From an uncultured Clostridia bacterium (GTDB lineage Bacteria; Bacillota; Clostridia; Oscillospirales; Ruminococcaceae): a stretch of DNA of 7,816 nt. Shown piece by piece: positions 4,692 through 7,816 of the stretch (position 1 is its first letter; each line of letters starts with the position of its first letter). The translations under genes and the position numbers were made by a program. The notes under the pieces were generated by a model. It saw only the letters and a program-made list of their open reading frames with translations, was not told the origin of the DNA and ran no database searches. The stretch lies in contig CALBGD010000409.1 of the NCBI GenBank assembly GCA_937893735.1, positions 1-7,816 of the forward strand. The letters run 5' to 3'.

Positions 4692-5366
4692 ATGACACAC
4701 ACTACACTCAAACTTGTGACCGCTGCCGTGATTGTCGCAACGACCGCCCTGATCAGTGGCTGTTCCAACAAGGCGCAGGACATTGACCTCACGCTTATCG
4801 GCGGCGATGGACAGAACAGCGAAAACAGCTACACAGTTGATATACGCCGCGATACCGAGGAAGTACCAGTCAACAGCGATACAACACTTGACATCTCTAC
4901 CGCAGAACCCGAGGAAATCAGCGAGCCTGATATACCGAAAGAAGAAACCACTGCTCCGACAAAGAATGAGAAGCCTGCTGAAGCTGCTCCGGCAACCACA
5001 CCGGCTACAACTAAGGCAGCACAGCCGGCTGTCACCATCACGACCGACAAGCCGCAGGTGACTACGCCTGCCCAGACAGTACGCACTGATCTTCCGAAGG
5101 TCACAGCTGAACCGCAGTATACAACCGCAGCCACCACTACCACAAAGCCTGCAAAGCAGACTGAGCCGGCTGAAATCAAAACCGATGAGAACGGCTTCCC
5201 TGCGAACCCGGAAGTAAATCAGACCTTCGTGGACAGTACTGGTACAGAATATATCTACAATGGCATATTCGGCTGGATCCAGGGCGATGACGGCAATCCT
5301 GATGTCCAGGAGTTCCCTAGACATGGTGATTATACTTATGGAGAGGGAGAACAGGTGCTTCACTAA
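4692..5366 (+). CDS. Secreted lipoprotein with Thr/Pro-rich linker (hypothetical)
   Basis: A 224-residue protein with a lipoprotein signal peptide: hydrophobic residues 6-22 and the lipobox ISGC, giving lipidated Cys24 on the outer face of the membrane. Residues about 28-90 are acidic, about 90-165 are a disordered Thr, Pro, Ala and Lys linker typical of Gram-positive surface proteins, and about 170-215 form a small C-terminal segment with aromatic and Gly residues (TEYIYNGIFGWIQGDDG). AAGGAGG (4677-4683) is 8 nt before the ATG. The codons are more GC-rich than those of the neighbouring genes. The last codons (Val-Leu-His) are read from a sequence identical to one arm of the following hairpin. 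A 236-aa minus-strand frame (4653-5363) is a shadow of the biased codons. Function unknown; it may work with the secreted protein downstream. Confidence 0.88.
   Translation: MTHTTLKLVTAAVIVATTALISGCSNKAQDIDLTLIGGDGQNSENSYTVDIRRDTEEVPVNSDTTLDISTAEPEEISEPDIPKEETTAPTKNEKPAEAAPATTPATTKAAQPAVTITTDKPQVTTPAQTVRTDLPKVTAEPQYTTAATTTTKPAKQTEPAEIKTDENGFPANPEVNQTFVDSTGTEYIYNGIFGWIQGDDGNPDVQEFPRHGDYTYGEGEQVLH
5353..5362 (+). repeat. Extra half-arm of the palindrome inside the lipoprotein's last codons
   Basis: AGGTGCTTCA at 5353-5362 is identical to the left arm of hairpin E6 at 5387-5396, 34 bases later in the same orientation. It spans the Gln-Val-Leu-His codons just before the TAA stop. It may be a partial duplication of the element or chance. 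Confidence 0.5.
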
Positions 5367-5380
5367 TTAAACAAGTTAAT

Positions 5381-5415
5381 AATATTAGGTGCTTCATCGT
5401 GAGGCACCTAATATT
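5381..5415. repeat. Intergenic palindrome E6, extended hairpin
   Basis: The core at 5388-5408 (GGTGCTTCAT, C, GTGAGGCACC) is the most diverged copy, but its stem is extended by AATATTA/TAATATT to 16 bp with one T-G pair and a TCG loop. It starts 14 nt after the lipoprotein stop and ends 7 nt before the ribosome binding site of the next gene. The following ATTTC is a poor T-run, so it may attenuate rather than end transcription, or stabilise the upstream message. Confidence 0.88.
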
Positions 5416-5434
5416 ATTTCATGGGAGGATAAAC

Positions 5435-7816
5435 GTGAAACTTAAAAGAATAGTAACAAGACTTGTAGCTTCCATATTGGTTTTTGCTTTCAGTTCAACA
5501 ACCGCATTTGCTGGACTGAATCTCGGCAACGATGATGGAACCAACTTTAAAGGCGGAACTTCAAACAATTACTGGGGTGTCTACACAGACGGCGGCATTC
5601 CCTTGAACGATACAGAGGGACTCCGTGTCACGGTGTATAATGCTCAGACAAATGCCAAAGTGTTTAATACCATAGACATTACGGGAAATGCCAATATAGC
5701 TGCTACATCAAATATTAGTTATTTTGCTGATGGTAATGAACTTATTCCTAAAACCACATGGCTAAGCTATGTTAGCAGTACATATAACAGCGTATCAGAG
5801 TCTGATATGGTTAAGTTTAATAATTGTGTGATTTCAAGAAGTAGTGTTGGAATTGGTTACGCTGCTCAATACGTACCCGAACTTGCAAGCATAGATATAG
5901 TGTCTGTAAATAACACCAGTCATCTTGAAGCCATAAAGAATCTGCTCGGGAGCAAAGAATTCCTTGTTCACCTGTCAAGCTTACTGGGTAGCGGTCTTAC
6001 ATACGAAGACATCGCCCAGGGCAAATACAAAATTGCCTTTGAACCGGTTGCATATTTCCGATACAATGGACAGAACTGGGCGATGAGCGCGACCGAATGT
6101 GGTCTGCTCAACAAGTACATGAAGAACTATTTCACCGCAGGCTGGAACAGCACGAATAATCTCCGCGCCCTGCTCGGACCTCTGACGCACTCCAATCTGC
6201 CGCGTTCTGCATTTCTGGAAAATAAAGATCTCGGAATTTCAGTGTACTCCCCTTCCAGCAGCGATTATTACAATGGAAACGCCAGTTATAACAGCGATAC
6301 CTGCATAATACGCTGCATGGGTATTGGCGTCCTGAGCGCAGAGGAACCGCCAGACGTTGATATAGGCGAGGAGGGTACAAGCTCAGCTGAATACCATACA
6401 GATACAGATGTATACACTTCCTTTAACGTAACTAATGTTGGAGATGTTCCGTTTGTAGGATCTTCAACTTTCAGCATAAAAGACGACATGGGTGAAACTC
6501 CCAAAATCACGGAAGAGCTTGCTGAAGATCAGGTTATAGTGAGGTTTTCAAATAATGCGGTCGGACCGCCAGACATTATAAAGGCATATCCATCTGACGA
6601 AATTAAAATCAAGTATGCCGAAAACAAAGAAGAAACGAAGATTGATGTTTATGTCGATAATCCGGATTATACTCCAGATGCCGATGGGAATTATCCTTAT
6701 AATGTTCCGCCATTCAAATTGCTGGGCTCTTATAAGGACGGTGATCCCATAACACTTAACATTGACACCATTAACAATGGGAAAAGCATGTCAGCAGGGA
6801 TAAGCTACACAGTCAAAACACAATCGGGATCAATGGTTGCCTCCGGTACCGTTCAGATCAGCTGCCCTGCTGATGAATCATCTATGGGCTGGTTCAAATG
6901 GCACACGCCTGCCAGAGCTCAAAACGTTATAATAACGCTGAAATCGAACAATCCTGATTTACTGCTATTGGACGAAAACGGTGAGCAGTGTGAAAAGCTC
7001 ATAATCAATGCCGGAATATCAAAGGTCGAAGAGATAACACCTCCCGATCCAAAGGTTTCAGACACTCGTCCCTCATGGCAAAAAATATACTCGATGTCGG
7101 CAGTGCAAGAGAAAATAACAGATTATGTCCCCGCAAATACAAATGATGAACTAAGCTGGTATACATGGACTTACAATTTTAGCTGGGGACAGAATTATGA
7201 CACCAAAAGCCGTAGGGTTCGTATAATTACTTCAATGCCACCTGAAGACGAAACTAAAGACCCGCATTTAAAGTTCCTTGGAGCTGAAACAGAAATGGAA
7301 GAAATATCTCTTAAATACTGGGGTGTGGACAACAGATATTATTCTCAAGAAACAGCCAAACTCAAAAGCGGAAAGTTTGAATCAGGAGCTGTATACATTT
7401 CGACTCAGAATATAAAGCTGGAAAAGGCAGAATATACCGTTTCTGTTTCCGCCGATATAACGCTCTCGCCGTCAAATTACTGTAAAACTGCATCATATAA
7501 TGCTTCGTCCGAAAAATACACCATGAAATCCGGATATGGAATACAAATCAACGTAGATACTCATATTTCCGGCGACACAGAATACTGCACCGGAAGCCAG
7601 ACAGCAAACGTTCTGTTCCCGGAGTTCAACTACAACCGGCACAGCACATCCCTTTACAATCGGTTGTTGGAAAAGGTCAACGGCAGCTTCGTATTCAAGA
7701 AGAACAAATACTCGACCTACAATGATCGAGTGCACTTCACGCCGATATGGTTCCCGGACAAGAAAAACTATACCGTGTATGTTGAGGTGTTCGACGTGTG
7801 GTGTCCTGCCGGACAG
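5435..7816 (+). CDS. Large secreted surface protein (3' partial, hypothetical)
   Basis: An open frame of 794 codons reaches the window edge with no stop. GTG 5435 follows GGGAGG (5423-5428) at 6 nt. Residues 1-26 are a signal peptide: basic MKLKR, hydrophobic core, cleavage after AFA. The mature protein is rich in Asn, Ser, Thr and Tyr and looks beta-rich, with few cysteines. A distinctive block at about residues 200-226 (FEPVAYFRYNGQNWAMSATE) resembles, from memory, a block in large secreted proteins of clostridial mobile elements, but I cannot name the family. Residues about 320-420 (NVTNVGDVPF) and the following repeats of about 100 residues look like Ig-like or CARDB-type adhesion modules. 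Codon use changes along the gene: GC-rich at about 5980-6330 and after 7560, AT-rich between. No promoter is visible in front, so it is probably read through from the lipoprotein gene. A wall anchor or membrane tail would lie beyond the window. Confidence 0.85.
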   Translation, partial: MKLKRIVTRLVASILVFAFSSTTAFAGLNLGNDDGTNFKGGTSNNYWGVYTDGGIPLNDTEGLRVTVYNAQTNAKVFNTIDITGNANIAATSNISYFADGNELIPKTTWLSYVSSTYNSVSESDMVKFNNCVISRSSVGIGYAAQYVPELASIDIVSVNNTSHLEAIKNLLGSKEFLVHLSSLLGSGLTYEDIAQGKYKIAFEPVAYFRYNGQNWAMSATECGLLNKYMKNYFTAGWNSTNNLRALLGPLTHSNLPRSAFLENKDLGISVYSPSSSDYYNGNASYNSDTCIIRCMGIGVLSAEEPPDVDIGEEGTSSAEYHTDTDVYTSFNVTNVGDVPFVGSSTFSIKDDMGETPKITEELAEDQVIVRFSNNAVGPPDIIKAYPSDEIKIKYAENKEETKIDVYVDNPDYTPDADGNYPYNVPPFKLLGSYKDGDPITLNIDTINNGKSMSAGISYTVKTQSGSMVASGTVQISCPADESSMGWFKWHTPARAQNVIITLKSNNPDLLLLDENGEQCEKLIINAGISKVEEITPPDPKVSDTRPSWQKIYSMSAVQEKITDYVPANTNDELSWYTWTYNFSWGQNYDTKSRRVRIITSMPPEDETKDPHLKFLGAETEMEEISLKYWGVDNRYYSQETAKLKSGKFESGAVYISTQNIKLEKAEYTVSVSADITLSPSNYCKTASYNASSEKYTMKSGYGIQINVDTHISGDTEYCTGSQTANVLFPEFNYNRHSTSLYNRLLEKVNGSFVFKKNKYSTYNDRVHFTPIWFPDKKNYTVYVEVFDVWCPAGQ

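Noticed and set aside
4653..5363. Minus-strand open frame of 236 aa opposite the lipoprotein gene
   Set aside because: It mirrors the biased Thr/Pro/Ala codons of the + gene, which has a consensus promoter, a good ribosome site and a lipobox. The minus frame has no support of this kind.
860..5415. Palindromes as classical integron attC sites
   Set aside because: They lack the GTTRRRY core, the paired L and R boxes and extrahelical bases, and no integron integrase is in the window.
860..5415. Palindromes as a CRISPR array or as plain intrinsic terminators
   Set aside because: Spacings are gene-sized (about 720-1100 bp), which excludes CRISPR. Most copies have no T-run, and E3 and E5 are followed by separate terminators.
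5626..5635. TGTCACGGTG in the large gene resembling the palindrome centre
   Set aside because: It is a partial match inside coding sequence without the two arms, so chance is the simplest explanation.

Overview
The window looks like accessory DNA from a low-GC Gram-positive bacterium, most likely a gut clostridium of the Ruminococcus/Oscillospiraceae type. This is inferred from strong AGGAGG-type ribosome binding sites, TTGACA-17-TATAAT promoters, a lipobox lipoprotein with a Thr/Pro-rich linker, and a PD-(D/E)XK 'Rpn' protein of Firmicutes style. All convincing genes are on the + strand. No integrase, transposase of a known IS, rRNA, tRNA or CRISPR array was found.

Layout. Positions 1-1956 hold a tandem duplication (period 1097 bp) of a two-gene unit: a four-helix membrane protein (A, 155 aa) and a membrane-anchored protein with a C-terminal cysteine cluster (B, 194 aa). 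Copy 1 of A is cut by the window edge. Then come four single-gene units: a Fic-family protein (2090-2797), a membrane protein with a leucine-zipper tail (2927-3493), an Rpn-family nuclease (3601-4449) with a probable internal start for a short C-terminal protein (4246-4449), and a lipoprotein (4692-5366). From 5435 to the window edge runs one open frame of 794 codons for a large secreted protein of unknown function.

The most striking structure is a conserved palindrome of about 21 bp: arms GGTGYCTCAC and GTGAGRCACC around one central base. It occurs six times (860, 1957, 2797, 3515, 4457, 5388), each time 0-21 nt after a stop codon and between functionally unrelated genes. It mostly lacks a following T-run, and two copies are followed by a separate, ordinary terminator. 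The A-B duplication is bounded by this palindrome: similarity between the copies stops right after it. The copy after the first B is the exact reverse complement of the copy after the second B. At least four units carry their own promoter. Together this resembles a modular array of gene cassettes with a palindromic boundary site, unlike classical integron attC sites. Whether the palindrome is a recombination site, a conserved RNA hairpin or a protein-binding site cannot be settled from this window alone.

The cargo (Fic protein, Rpn nuclease with possible intragenic antitoxin, small membrane proteins, lipoprotein) would suit a defence or accessory-gene island; that role is inference.
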